Assembly: GCA_965197545.1 (NCBI GenBank)
Contig: CBDANJ010000007.1
Location: 1,364,001 to 1,428,000, forward strand
Source of the DNA: CATOSP01 sp965197545
GTDB taxonomy: Bacteria; Chloroflexota; Dehalococcoidia; Lucifugimonadales; UBA3495
DNA: 64,000 bases
Direction: 5' to 3'
Shown: in pieces, positions 8,160-17,384 of the stretch
How positions within the stretch are numbered: the first letter of the stretch is position 1
Layout of the letters: every line of letters starts with the position of its first letter
Notes under the pieces: model-generated
The model's database searches: none
What the model was told of the DNA's origin: nothing
What the model saw: the letters and a program-made list of their open reading frames with translations, nothing else
Made by a program: the position numbers and the translations under genes

Positions 8160-9575
8160 GTGGGCTGGCCGAGGCGTTTCCGTCGAGACGGGGCGCGGGA
8201 TTGGGAACTATTGGACTATAGCAAGGCCGTGGATTTCCTCCTTTCTCTGGTCGACCACGAGCGGCCTGGGCCGAGAGGTCCGCGGCAAAAGGCGATTGAA
8301 GACCTCTCACGGATGGAGACCTTCCTCCAGCGTCTTGGAGACCCTCACCGGCAGGTTCCGGCCATCCACGTCACCGGCACCAAGGGCAAAGGGAGCACTG
8401 CGGCAATGTGCGACGCGGTGCTCCACGCCGCTGGGTACCGCACCGGATTCTATTCCTCTCCCCACCTCCACAGCTTCACCGAAAGGGTCCGGCGAGACTG
8501 CCTTCCCATTGGCGAAGCGGAATTCGCCGGGCTCGTGGAGCGGCTATTGCCCTATCAGCATTGGATGACCGAGGAATCTGGACTGGGCCCGGTGACCCTT
8601 TTCGAGTATATGACCGGAATGGCATTCCAATGCTTCGCCCAGGGCCAGGCCGATTTTCAGACAATCGAGGTTGGCCTGGGCGGCCGTTTGGACGCGACCA
8701 ATGTGGTGATGCCGGAGGTCTCGGTCATAACGTCTATCAGCCTCGACCATACCGCCATCCTGGGAAATACGGTGGAGGAGATCGCCACGGATAAAGCGGG
8801 CATAATCAAACCCGGCGCGGCCGTGGTTGTCGGCCCCCAGTCTCACGATGCAATGACACCCATACTCTCGGCTTGCGATACTCTGGGCATAACGCCCGTC
8901 CAGGTGGGTAAGGACGTTTCCTGGAGATTGGTATCGGCATCGATGGACGGCCAACGCTTCTCGGTCCAGACCCGGTTGGGAGAGTATGGGCTCACGACAC
9001 CGCTGCTGGGTAAACACCAACTGGAAAATGCGGCGGTTTCATTGGCGGCTCTGGAATGCCTGCGGGAACGAGGATTCGCGATTTCCGAACAGGCTATCCA
9101 AGATGGGTTCTCTAACGTAGACTGGCCGGGAAGGATGGAAGTCCTGTCCCGCGACCCTCTGACCGTGGTTGACGGCGCTCACAATGCCTATTCCATGCAA
9201 GTCCTTCTGGAATCTCTGCCCGACTATTTCGATTACGACCGGCTACTATTGGTGACGGGGTTCTCCAGGGACAAGAACGTTGATGACATGGTGGACCGGC
9301 TGGCGCAATCGGGCGATATGGTGTTCGCCACCCGGTCCCGCCATCCCAGGTCCATGCCGCCCGGCGATATCGCGGCAGTGTTCCGGAGCCGGGGCGTAGA
9401 GGCCGTTCCCCTGGCGGACACCGCCGATGCCTTGGACGCCGCCAGGCAAGCGGCGCGCCCTGGAGACCTGGTGCTGGGCACAGGATCGCTATTCGTGGTT
9501 GCAGAGGTACGGGAGGCGGTACTAGGGATCAAGCCCGAGCTGTATCCGGACCTGTTGCCGCCAGACCTGCGCTAA
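8160..9575 (+). CDS. folC: Bifunctional folylpolyglutamate / dihydrofolate synthase
   Basis: FolC adds glutamate to folates (and usually to dihydropteroate) using ATP. The Mur-ligase P-loop VTGTKGKGST is near residues 71-80, followed by SSPHLHSFTERV and the VGLGGRLDATN metal/ATP segment. VDGAHN occurs in the C-terminal domain. The length (471 residues) is about the family norm. The GTG at 8160 gives a slightly long N-terminus; a TTG at 8211 (then DYSKAVDFLL) would match the usual start and is a real alternative. It is followed by fabF and lies in a plus-strand run. Confidence 0.92.
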   Translation: MGWPRRFRRDGARDWELLDYSKAVDFLLSLVDHERPGPRGPRQKAIEDLSRMETFLQRLGDPHRQVPAIHVTGTKGKGSTAAMCDAVLHAAGYRTGFYSSPHLHSFTERVRRDCLPIGEAEFAGLVERLLPYQHWMTEESGLGPVTLFEYMTGMAFQCFAQGQADFQTIEVGLGGRLDATNVVMPEVSVITSISLDHTAILGNTVEEIATDKAGIIKPGAAVVVGPQSHDAMTPILSACDTLGITPVQVGKDVSWRLVSASMDGQRFSVQTRLGEYGLTTPLLGKHQLENAAVSLAALECLRERGFAISEQAIQDGFSNVDWPGRMEVLSRDPLTVVDGAHNAYSMQVLLESLPDYFDYDRLLLVTGFSRDKNVDDMVDRLAQSGDMVFATRSRHPRSMPPGDIAAVFRSRGVEAVPLADTADALDAARQAARPGDLVLGTGSLFVVAEVREAVLGIKPELYPDLLPPDLR

Positions 9576-9626
9576 GACCCTGGAGCCGGCCCTTCCTCGC
9601 CCGCGAGGAAGGGAGGAGTTGGAGGA

Positions 9627-10877
9627 GTGACACGGGACCGTCCGAGAGTCGTTGTAACCGGTATCGGCGCGATAACCCCACTCGGCCAGGGCGTCGACGC
9701 ATTTTGGGAGAACCTTGTGGCCGGGAAGCCGGGCATCGGCTCGATGACCCTGTGCGACCCGACCGATTATCCCTGCCGCATTGCCGGTGAAGTCCGGGAT
9801 TTCGATCCCTCCCAATACCTGGACAACCGGGAAGCCCGGCGAATGGCCAGGTTTTCCCAGCTCGCAGTTGCCGCCGGAATGAGAGCCGTCGAGTCTTCTA
9901 GCTTGGACATGTCAAAAGAGGACGCCTTCCGCGTGGGGGTAATGTTGGGTAATGGCAACGGGGGTTTCCCAACGTTGGAGGAAAATTGCCGCGTCCTCGC
10001 CACCCGGGGAGGAATGAGGATGTCCCCCTTCTTCTTCCCTATGATCTTGCCCAACATGGCCGCTGCGAACGTTAGCCGTGTGACCGGAGCCAAGGGGTTC
10101 AACTCCACTACCACCACCGCCTGCGCCGCATCAAACCAAGCGATGGGTGAAGCGTTGGAGGTCATCCGCCGTGGAGTGGCCGACGTCGTGTTGGCAGGCG
10201 GGGCGGAGGCGGGGATTAGCCAACTGGGCCTGGCGGGATTCGCCGTCATGCGCGCATTGAGCACCCGAAACGATGAACCCGAGAAGGCAAGCCGCCCGTT
10301 CGACGCCGGACGGGACGGTTTCGTACCCGCCGAGGGCTCAGTTGTGTTGGTCATGGAGGAATTGAAACACGCACTGGACAGGAACGCCAACATCCTGGCC
10401 GAAGTGGCCGGGTTCGCCTCTACTTCAGACGCCGGGCATCCCGTGCAGCCCGAGGAGTCGGGGACATGCGCCGCTGAGGCGATGCGGCTTGCCCTAGCCG
10501 ACGCGGGAGTTGGACTCGACCAGGTTGACTACATCAACGCCCACGGAACGTCGACGCCTCTCAATGACGCCCTGGAGACCGTAGCTATTAAGCGGCTCTT
10601 CGGAGATGCGGCATACCGAATACCCATCAGCTCGACCAAGTCAATGATCGGACATTCCTTGGGCGCTTCCGGGTCCCTGGAAGCCGCGGCCTGTGTAATG
10701 TCCATCACGACAGGCATAGTCCACCCGACCATCAACTACGAGTCGCCGGACCCGGCTTGCGACCTGGACTACGTTCCGAACCAGGCGCGGCAGTTGGACG
10801 TCAAGGTTGTCCTTTCCAACGCCTTTGGCTTCGGCGGGCAGAACGCCTGCGTCGTGTTCCGAAAGTTCGAAGAGTGA
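9627..10877 (+). CDS. fabF: 3-oxoacyl-[ACP] synthase II (KAS II), copy 2
   Basis: A second condensing enzyme of 416 residues. The catalytic cysteine is in TTTTACAASNQAMG (about residue 166), with histidines in NAHGTSTPLND and SMIGHSLGASG. The GTG start at 9627 is preceded by GGGAGGAG about nine bases upstream. Its active-site context (ACAAS) differs from SSCSSG in copy 1, so the two are not a recent duplication and may differ in chain length or substrate. ruvB begins 25 bases after its stop. Confidence 0.93.
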   Translation: MTRDRPRVVVTGIGAITPLGQGVDAFWENLVAGKPGIGSMTLCDPTDYPCRIAGEVRDFDPSQYLDNREARRMARFSQLAVAAGMRAVESSSLDMSKEDAFRVGVMLGNGNGGFPTLEENCRVLATRGGMRMSPFFFPMILPNMAAANVSRVTGAKGFNSTTTTACAASNQAMGEALEVIRRGVADVVLAGGAEAGISQLGLAGFAVMRALSTRNDEPEKASRPFDAGRDGFVPAEGSVVLVMEELKHALDRNANILAEVAGFASTSDAGHPVQPEESGTCAAEAMRLALADAGVGLDQVDYINAHGTSTPLNDALETVAIKRLFGDAAYRIPISSTKSMIGHSLGASGSLEAAACVMSITTGIVHPTINYESPDPACDLDYVPNQARQLDVKVVLSNAFGFGGQNACVVFRKFEE

Positions 10878-10902
10878 TCTTCCGGAGTTTATGGGAGGTG
10901 GC

Positions 10903-11931
10903 ATGGAGCAGCGGTTGATCTCCGGAGAGCCCCAGCCAGACGACCAGGACCTGACCCTGCGCCCTCGGCGGTTGTCCGATTTCGTAGGCCAGACCCATGT
11001 AAAAGACAACCTGGGCATCGCCATACAGGCGGCGAAGATCAGGGGCGAACCGTTGGACCATGTGGTCGTCTACGGCCCGCCGGGCCTGGGCAAAACTACC
11101 CTGGGTCACATCATGGCCCAGGAAATGGAGGTGGAAGTCCGGGTCACGTCCGGGCCCGCCATCGAGCGCGCCGGTGACATGGCGGCTGTCTTGACCGGCC
11201 TCCAGCCGGGAAGCGTCCTGTTTATCGACGAGATTCACCGCCTGCCTCGGATGGTGGAAGAAGTGCTTTATTCCGCAATGGAAGATTTTTTCCTGTCCTG
11301 GATGGTGGGGAAGGGACTGGCGGCTCGCAGCGTTAACCTGAGAATTAATCCTTTCACCTTGGTCGGAGCCACCACGCGGTTCTCCCTGCTGAGCGCGCCA
11401 CTGAGAGACCGGTTCGGGTCTGTGTTCCACCTGGACTACTATCAACCGGAGGATATGCGGCTCATCGTCAAGCGTTCGGCGAAGATTCTCGAGATGGATG
11501 CTGAAGATGAGGGTTTGGAAGAAATTGCCCTGCGGTCCCGGGGGACGCCTCGGATAGCCAACCGGCTCCTCAAACGCACCCGCGACTATGCGCTGGTAAT
11601 GGCTGATAACCGGGTGACCGGCGAGGTTGCGCGGGACGCCCTGGCCCAGTTGAAGGTGGACGTAAGAGGCCTGGACCAATCTGACCACCGTTTGCTGACG
11701 TGCATCATTGAGAAATTCGACGGTGGTCCCGTTGGCCTGGAAACCCTTGCCGCTTCCTTAAACGAGGACTCCAGCACCATCATGGACGTGTGGGAGCCCT
11801 ACCTGCTGCAACTCGGGTTCCTGGACCGCACGCCTCGGGGCAGGATGGCGACCCGGCTGGCATACGAATTCCTCGGGGTCTCATTTCAACCCCGGGAGCC
11901 GTTGGACCAAGCCCGTCTCGCAGGGTTCTGA
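10903..11931 (+). CDS. ruvB: Holliday junction branch migration helicase RuvB
   Basis: RuvB is the AAA+ hexameric motor that drives branch migration with RuvA. The 342-residue product has Walker A GPPGLGKTT (about 58-66), Walker B LFIDEIHR, and the sensor/arginine-finger region GATTRFSLLSAPLRDRFG. A C-terminal winged helix ends the protein. The ATG at 10903 has a strong GGGAGGTG site just before it; a longer frame from 10807 would overlap fabF and is not needed. ruvA and ruvC are not in the window. Confidence 0.97.
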   Translation: MEQRLISGEPQPDDQDLTLRPRRLSDFVGQTHVKDNLGIAIQAAKIRGEPLDHVVVYGPPGLGKTTLGHIMAQEMEVEVRVTSGPAIERAGDMAAVLTGLQPGSVLFIDEIHRLPRMVEEVLYSAMEDFFLSWMVGKGLAARSVNLRINPFTLVGATTRFSLLSAPLRDRFGSVFHLDYYQPEDMRLIVKRSAKILEMDAEDEGLEEIALRSRGTPRIANRLLKRTRDYALVMADNRVTGEVARDALAQLKVDVRGLDQSDHRLLTCIIEKFDGGPVGLETLAASLNEDSSTIMDVWEPYLLQLGFLDRTPRGRMATRLAYEFLGVSFQPREPLDQARLAGF

Positions 11932-11982
11932 CGCTGGACTTGCCCGGTCCCTAAGTTGCTAGGGTAGGGGCAAGGGTCTACA

Positions 11983-13317
11983 ATGTTTCGCAGGCTCTCC
12001 AGTAAGTCCAATGGGGACTTTCCCGCTTACCATCATGCAGACCAGAGAGAGCCAGGTTTCCACTACGAAAACCCTTTCGGCGGAATCGACCTGAGCGCCT
12101 TGAACGATTCGTCAACCACAACCAACTTGACGCGGGATCCGGTCTCGACGTTTGCGGCGGTCTGGACCGCCGCGGACCCGGAGGCAACGGCCCTTTGCGA
12201 CGTCTCCGGCGAGGGAATCGCAGCCATGTGCCAGGCCGGTTCCCGGCTGAGGGACCAAGGCAAAGGCAAGATCGTTACGTTTTCGCCCAAGGTGTTTATC
12301 CCTTTGACCCGCCTCTGCCGGGACTTCTGCGGTTACTGCACTTTTAGACAAGACCCGTCCGAGGCTGGAGAGAACCTGTACCTGACTCCAGAGCAGGTGC
12401 TAGACGTGGCGAAGGCAGGCCAGCGCCTTGGTTGCACCGAAGCCCTGTTCACGCTGGGCGAACGCCCCGAGCAGCGGTACCCGGAAGCGATGGAGTGGCT
12501 GCAACGCAGGGGATACCGGACGACCCTCGCTTACCTCGCTGATGTGTGTAAGCTCGTCCTAGACGAGACCGACCTGCTTCCCCATGCCAATCCCGGCACC
12601 ATGAGCCGGCACGAGATTGCAGCCTTGCAGCCCTTCAACCCCTCGGTTGGAGTCATGCTTGAGAGCACCAGCCCGCGTCTGTATGGACCCGGGGGACCGC
12701 ACGAATTCGCACCCAGCAAACGCCCCAGGGTGCGGCTGCGGACTATGGAGATCGCCGGGGAGTTGGGCCTGCCTTTCACCACCGGAATCCTGATTGGCAT
12801 CGGAGACACGCGAGAGGACCGGATCGACTCGATTCTGGCCATCCGCCGAGTTCACGCCCAATACGGCAACATCCAGGAAGTGATCGTACAGAACTTCCGC
12901 GCCAAGCCAGATACTCCCATGGGTCAGGAGCCAGACGCAACCTCCGTCGAGCTCCTGTGGACCGTGGCGGCGGCCCGTCTGCTTCTGGGCCCCGACGTCA
13001 ACATTCAGGTGCCGCCGAACCTGAGCGCCGAAAACTTCCAGGTCTACCTCGATGCTGGAATCAACGATTGGGGTGGAATCTCACCGTTGACCATCGACTA
13101 CGTAAATCCGGAAGCGCCGTGGCCCGGAATCGCGGAACTGAGAGACCGGACACGGTCTATGGGGTTTGAACTGAGGCCAAGACTGCCTGTTTATCCGGAG
13201 TTTTTCGTGTCCTCCGATTCCTTTCTTCCACCAGAATTAAAGACCAGGGTTGCCCGCTTGGCCGACGACGAGGGCTATGTAAAAGGGGGGGTCCAACGGT
13301 ATGCAGGAAACGATTAA
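11983..13317 (+). CDS. cofG: 7,8-didemethyl-8-hydroxy-5-deazariboflavin synthase, CofG subunit
   Basis: CofG is a radical SAM enzyme that, with CofH, makes FO, the deazaflavin chromophore of coenzyme F420. The cluster motif LCRDFCGYC gives C112, C116 and C119. The protein has 444 residues, with about 100 residues before the motif. It overlaps cofH by 17 bases, which points to translational coupling. Actinobacteria carry a CofG-CofH fusion (FbiC); here the subunits are separate, as in archaea and cyanobacteria. The ATG at 11983 follows a weak GGGGCAAGGG stretch, so the true N-terminus may be shorter. Confidence 0.93.
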   Translation: MFRRLSSKSNGDFPAYHHADQREPGFHYENPFGGIDLSALNDSSTTTNLTRDPVSTFAAVWTAADPEATALCDVSGEGIAAMCQAGSRLRDQGKGKIVTFSPKVFIPLTRLCRDFCGYCTFRQDPSEAGENLYLTPEQVLDVAKAGQRLGCTEALFTLGERPEQRYPEAMEWLQRRGYRTTLAYLADVCKLVLDETDLLPHANPGTMSRHEIAALQPFNPSVGVMLESTSPRLYGPGGPHEFAPSKRPRVRLRTMEIAGELGLPFTTGILIGIGDTREDRIDSILAIRRVHAQYGNIQEVIVQNFRAKPDTPMGQEPDATSVELLWTVAAARLLLGPDVNIQVPPNLSAENFQVYLDAGINDWGGISPLTIDYVNPEAPWPGIAELRDRTRSMGFELRPRLPVYPEFFVSSDSFLPPELKTRVARLADDEGYVKGGVQRYAGND

Positions 13318-14653
13318 CGACCAACGTGGCGACGCCGATATGGAGGGCCTGATCAGGCTTTTGGATCCTCCTGTAGCCCGGATTCTGGACCGAGCTCTGG
13401 CCGGAGAGGACATCTCCGCGGATGAGGCGGTGACCCTTTTCGGGACCACAGGCCTTGAGTACAGCGCCATGACCACGGTGGCCGACGAACTCCGCCGCCG
13501 GGCCGTTGGCGACGTCGTCACATATGTGGTCAACCGGAACATCAACTTCACCAACGTCTGTATCAAACGCTGCGGCTTCTGCGCCTTCAGCCGTGATTTC
13601 CGGGAGGAAGAGGGTTACCTGCTGCCCGTGAACGAAATCATTCGCAGGGCTCGTGAGGCCTGGGACTACGGAGCGACCGAGGTGTGCATCCAGGCCGGCC
13701 TCCCGCCTCAGATGGAAGGCGACCTTTATATCAAGCTGTGCGAAGCGATCAAGGAAGAACTGCCGGACATACACATCCACGGGTTCTCTCCCGAAGAGGT
13801 GCTCTACGGCTCCGTGCGGTCCCGGTGCACCATCCGTGAATACCTGGAGGGGCTGAAAGCCGCCGGTGTGGGCAGCCTGCCAGGCACGTCGGCTGAAATC
13901 CTGGACCAGGAATTACGGGACATCATTTCCCCTGGCCGCATACGCGTCGATCAGTGGATCGAGGTCATCACGACTGCACACGAGCTGGGGATACCCACCA
14001 CCTCCACCGTGATGTTCGGCCACCGGGAAACCAACGAGCATATCGCCCGCCATATAGAGCTGCTTCGCGGCATCCAGATGCAGACCGGCGGTATCACCGA
14101 GTTCGTGCCCTTGAGCTTCGTCCACACCGAAGCCCCCATGTTCATGAAGGGCCTGGTGGACAACGTCCGCTCCGGCCCCACGGGCATGGATGTGGTGAAG
14201 GTACATGCCATCGCCCGCATAATGCTTAACAATTGGATACCCAACATCCAGGCTTCCTGGGTCAAGGAAGGGTCCCGGATGTCCCAGCTTTTGCTGACCG
14301 CCGGGGTCAACGACCTGGGAGGGACGTTGATCAACGAAAGCATCTCCACCGCCGCAGGCGCACAGCACGGCCAGTTAATGCGCCCAGCCGAGTTCCGCGG
14401 GATGATCCGGCAAGCAGGCCGCATACCCGCCGAACGGTACACGACTTACGGGACCAAGCGGGTCTTCAACGACGCCGACGAAGAATTGGACCCACTGGAC
14501 GTTGTTGGCGACAACGTGGAGGACATTTTCGGGTCGTACCAACGTCTGGTGAAGCTGGATACATACCGGTTCGAACATCCCAACCGCGCCGGACGTCCCA
14601 TCGCCGCCGCCAATCCGGTCAGCGCCGAGGACGCCGACTCCGGCGCCTGCTAG
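13301..14653 (+). CDS. cofH: FO synthase CofH subunit (aminoribitylaminouracil-tyrosine transferase)
   Basis: CofH is the radical SAM partner of CofG; it joins the tyrosine-derived hydroxybenzyl group to 5-amino-6-ribitylaminouracil. The motif VCIKRCGFC gives C87, C91 and C94, within the family context NINFTNVC and AFSRDF. The length of 450 residues is slightly above the usual size, with a short extra C-terminus. The gene overlaps cofG, and cofD follows after 13 bases. The four cof genes form one transcription unit. Confidence 0.94.
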   Translation: MQETINDQRGDADMEGLIRLLDPPVARILDRALAGEDISADEAVTLFGTTGLEYSAMTTVADELRRRAVGDVVTYVVNRNINFTNVCIKRCGFCAFSRDFREEEGYLLPVNEIIRRAREAWDYGATEVCIQAGLPPQMEGDLYIKLCEAIKEELPDIHIHGFSPEEVLYGSVRSRCTIREYLEGLKAAGVGSLPGTSAEILDQELRDIISPGRIRVDQWIEVITTAHELGIPTTSTVMFGHRETNEHIARHIELLRGIQMQTGGITEFVPLSFVHTEAPMFMKGLVDNVRSGPTGMDVVKVHAIARIMLNNWIPNIQASWVKEGSRMSQLLLTAGVNDLGGTLINESISTAAGAQHGQLMRPAEFRGMIRQAGRIPAERYTTYGTKRVFNDADEELDPLDVVGDNVEDIFGSYQRLVKLDTYRFEHPNRAGRPIAAANPVSAEDADSGAC

Positions 14654-14666
14654 CCCGGTACGGCCT

Positions 14667-15602
14667 ATGGATGGACGTGTACTGGCCCTGGCTGGCGGAG
14701 TGGGGGGCGCTAAGTTGGCGCTGGGGCTCTCAATCATCCTGCCACCTGAACGGCTCACGGTGGTGGTGAACACCGGGGATGACGAACAGTTCCACGGCCT
14801 GCACGTTTCACCAGACTTGGATACAGTGATGTATACCCTGTCCGGGCTGTCCAACCAGGACACCGGCTGGGGTCTCGCCGGGGACACTTTCAATGCCCTG
14901 GCAATGCTGGGTAACTACGGGGCCGACACCTGGTTCAACCTGGGGGACAAAGACCTGGCCACCCATATTACACGCACCAGGCTGCTGCGCGACGGAGCTA
15001 CTCTATCCCAGGCTACATCGGAGCTTTGCCAGCGGCTCGGTGTCCAGCATCAGATCGTTCCCATGAGCGACGACCCGGTCCGCACCGTGCTTAACACGGC
15101 CGACGGCGACCTGGCGATGCAGGACTATTTCGTCCGCCAACGCAGCGAGCCCGAGGTCAATTCGGTTACCTACGCTGGCGTGTCAGACGCCCGGCCATCA
15201 CCGGGCTTCCTGACCGCATTGGAGCAGGCGGCGCTGATCGTACTCTGCCCATCAAATCCGTTCCTCAGTCTGGGTCCCATATTCGCCATCCCGGGTGTGA
15301 AGGAGATGTTGACCGCGTCCGCTGCCCTCCGGGTGGGGGTAAGCCCCATCATTGGGGGCGAGGCGGTACGCGGCCCCGCCGGGAAGATGATGGCCGAGCT
15401 GGGCGAGGATGTATCCTGCGTGGGTGTGGCCAAGCAATACCAGGGGATGCTCGACGTCTTCCTGATCGACCGGGAAGACGAGGGGCACGCTCCGGAGATC
15501 GGGCGGCTGGGCATTCAACCCCAGACGGCTCCCATCATGATGTACGACGAGTCTGACAAGGTGGAATTGGCCCGCTACGTCCTGGCATTGGCGGACGGGT
15601 AA
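14667..15602 (+). CDS. cofD: 2-phospho-L-lactate (or phosphoenolpyruvate) transferase CofD
   Basis: CofD (FbiA in mycobacteria) transfers the phospholactyl or enolpyruvyl group from the activated guanosine donor to FO, giving F420-0. The 311-residue protein begins with the diagnostic ALAGGVGGAKLALGL. Conserved NTGDDEQFHGLHVSPDLDT and WFNLGDKDLATH segments bind substrate and metal. The gene sits between cofH and cofC in a tight operon. Whether the donor is lactyl- or enolpyruvyl-derived cannot be told from sequence. Confidence 0.95.
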   Translation: MDGRVLALAGGVGGAKLALGLSIILPPERLTVVVNTGDDEQFHGLHVSPDLDTVMYTLSGLSNQDTGWGLAGDTFNALAMLGNYGADTWFNLGDKDLATHITRTRLLRDGATLSQATSELCQRLGVQHQIVPMSDDPVRTVLNTADGDLAMQDYFVRQRSEPEVNSVTYAGVSDARPSPGFLTALEQAALIVLCPSNPFLSLGPIFAIPGVKEMLTASAALRVGVSPIIGGEAVRGPAGKMMAELGEDVSCVGVAKQYQGMLDVFLIDREDEGHAPEIGRLGIQPQTAPIMMYDESDKVELARYVLALADG

Positions 15603-15609
15603 GTAGAAA

Positions 15610-16248
15610 GTGCGAGAAGCATCCGGAGCCATAGCAATCGTTCCCATGAAGCCGTTGTCGGACAGCAAGACTCGGCTATCGGACCGGCTCACCCCGGAGG
15701 AGAGGGCGAATCTCACCATTGGAATGCTGAGGGCCGTGTTGGAGGCGATTAAGGGAGCCTTTGTAGACCCTGTCTGGGTGGTGGGAGGAGACCAACGCGT
15801 CAGGGAGGAGGCCGAGCAAGGCGGCGCACACTGGATGGAGGAACTGGGCAACGACTTGAATGATACGCTCTCCAGGGCGTTCGACCTAGCTTTCGGACTC
15901 CACCGGGGCGCCCTTTACATCCCTGGCGACCTGCCGTTTCTGAAGTCCGGCGACGTTCAAAGCGTTCTGGACGCGTCCCGGCGTCAGAGCAATATAACCC
16001 TGGTGCCCGCCCGTAGAGACGGGGGAACGAACGCGATTTTGGTACCCAACAATGTTCCATTCCGGCCGGCACTGGGGCCTCAAAGTTTCACCCGCCACCT
16101 GGCCAAAGCGGCCGAATTGGAAATATCCGTCGCCATCTGCCATAGCCCTGGCCTGGGACTGGACTTGGACGTCCCCGATGACTTGGACACATCCAGCCGC
16201 ATCGCCCCGGGTTTCCTGGAGCGGCTGTCTGTGGAGAGTGGTCAGTGA
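15610..16248 (+). CDS. cofC: 2-phospho-L-lactate / PEP guanylyltransferase CofC
   Basis: CofC (FbiD) activates phospholactate or phosphoenolpyruvate with GTP to make the CofD donor. The 212-residue product starts with the nucleotidyltransferase signature IVPMKPLSDSKTRLSDRL and has the YIPGDLPFL segment typical of this MobA-like fold. The GTG start lies seven bases after cofD. With this gene the pathway is complete up to F420-0. The gamma-glutamyl ligase CofE is not in the window and must be encoded elsewhere. Confidence 0.92.
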   Translation: MREASGAIAIVPMKPLSDSKTRLSDRLTPEERANLTIGMLRAVLEAIKGAFVDPVWVVGGDQRVREEAEQGGAHWMEELGNDLNDTLSRAFDLAFGLHRGALYIPGDLPFLKSGDVQSVLDASRRQSNITLVPARRDGGTNAILVPNNVPFRPALGPQSFTRHLAKAAELEISVAICHSPGLGLDLDVPDDLDTSSRIAPGFLERLSVESGQ

Positions 16249-16258
16249 CCAGTTCACA

Positions 16259-16294
16259 GTGTCCAGTGGTTGGTAGTCCCGATCCACTGGACAC
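16259..16294. repeat. Hairpin repeat after cofC
   Basis: An 11-base perfect inverted repeat (GTGTCCAGTGG at 16259-16269 and its complement at 16284-16294) surrounds a 14-base loop. The flanks repeat similar words (GTCAGTGACC, TAACCACTAAC). There is no T run, so it is not a standard terminator. The sequence style matches the TGAACAC repeats at 6892, suggesting a dispersed intergenic family. Confidence 0.6.
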
Positions 16295-16331
16295 TAACCA
16301 CTAACTGGCCCCTAACAACAGCGAGGTAATT

Positions 16332-17300
16332 GTGTCAGCCAAGCCGACAAAACTCGGGATTTTGCTCCCCACCCGTGGTCTGCTGCTTCGCGGCGAGCCA
16401 CCTACCGATGCCGACTTGGTGCTGAGGCTAGCCCGCCGGGTGGAAGAGGCGGGCCTGGAATCGGTGTGGGTCGGCGACAGCCTCACCGCCAAGCCGAGGC
16501 TGGAACCCTTGGCCGCGCTGGCGGCGATCGCGGCTTCCACCGAACGGGTGCGGTTAGGGACGGCCGTCATGTTGCCCGCGCTGCGTCACCCGGTGTTGCT
16601 GGCGCAGACCATGGCCACGGTGGACTTGATATCCAAGGGAAGACTTGTCATAGCGGCAGGAGCGGGAGGGGCGTTCACCGCGGAACAGCGCGGAGAGTGG
16701 TTGGCGGCCGGGGTGGAACCATCCCAGCGGGCCCGCCGCTTGGTCGAGTTGATCGAGATCGTCAAGGACTTGGGATCAGGCCAGACTGTGACCTATTCCG
16801 GCGACCACTTCCAATTGGATGAAGTGGAGGTCCAGCCCCGCCCGGTGCAACCGGGCGGCGTGCCGGTCTTGCTGGCGTGCCACTGGCGCGCCACCGCCAG
16901 AAACACCCAATTCAGGCGGGCCGCCCGCCTGGGAGACGGCATCATCTCCATCTCCGACACACCGGAAGAATACACGCAGGTTGTGGAGCATGTCCGGGGC
17001 ATTGCGGCAGAGCGGGGCCGGGACCCGGACGAGTTGGAATCTGTTTTCTATATGACAGTGAACATGGACGAAGACACGTCCAAGGCCACCGCCGAGGCGG
17101 AAGACTGGCTCACCCGGTACTATGGAGCGAACATCTGGGGAACTCGTTGGGGCCCCTTCGGCGGCGCGGAACAAGTGCGGGAACGTATGTCTGAGTACGC
17201 CGCAGCCGGAGCCGAAACCCTGGTCGTGCGGTTTGCATCCTTCGAGCCAGAGCGGCAGTTAGACGCGTTCTTAGAGAAAGCGGCCCCGGCATTCCTGTAA
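16332..17300 (+). CDS. LLM-class flavin/F420-dependent oxidoreductase
   Basis: A 322-residue luciferase-like protein with the opening KLGILLPTRG, the central LISKGRLVIAAGAGG segment, and the closing region around YAAAGAETLVVRFAS. The GTG start at 16332 follows GAGGTAA. It lies directly after the F420 genes and before fabI, and is the member most likely to use F420 by context. That is inference only; FMN-dependent relatives share the fold. The substrate is unknown. Confidence 0.85.
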   Translation: MSAKPTKLGILLPTRGLLLRGEPPTDADLVLRLARRVEEAGLESVWVGDSLTAKPRLEPLAALAAIAASTERVRLGTAVMLPALRHPVLLAQTMATVDLISKGRLVIAAGAGGAFTAEQRGEWLAAGVEPSQRARRLVELIEIVKDLGSGQTVTYSGDHFQLDEVEVQPRPVQPGGVPVLLACHWRATARNTQFRRAARLGDGIISISDTPEEYTQVVEHVRGIAAERGRDPDELESVFYMTVNMDEDTSKATAEAEDWLTRYYGANIWGTRWGPFGGAEQVRERMSEYAAAGAETLVVRFASFEPERQLDAFLEKAAPAFL

Positions 17301-17384
17301 ATCCCTATCGCTGGACCGCGCCTGGGCATCCGAACTCAACCGGCCTCGCGCCGCGGTCATTCTGTGTTGTGGAGGTAGTGAGAG

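Noticed and set aside
10807..10902. 32-residue N-terminal extension of RuvB
   Set aside because: It would overlap the end of fabF, lacks RuvB similarity, and the ATG at 10903 has a strong ribosome site.
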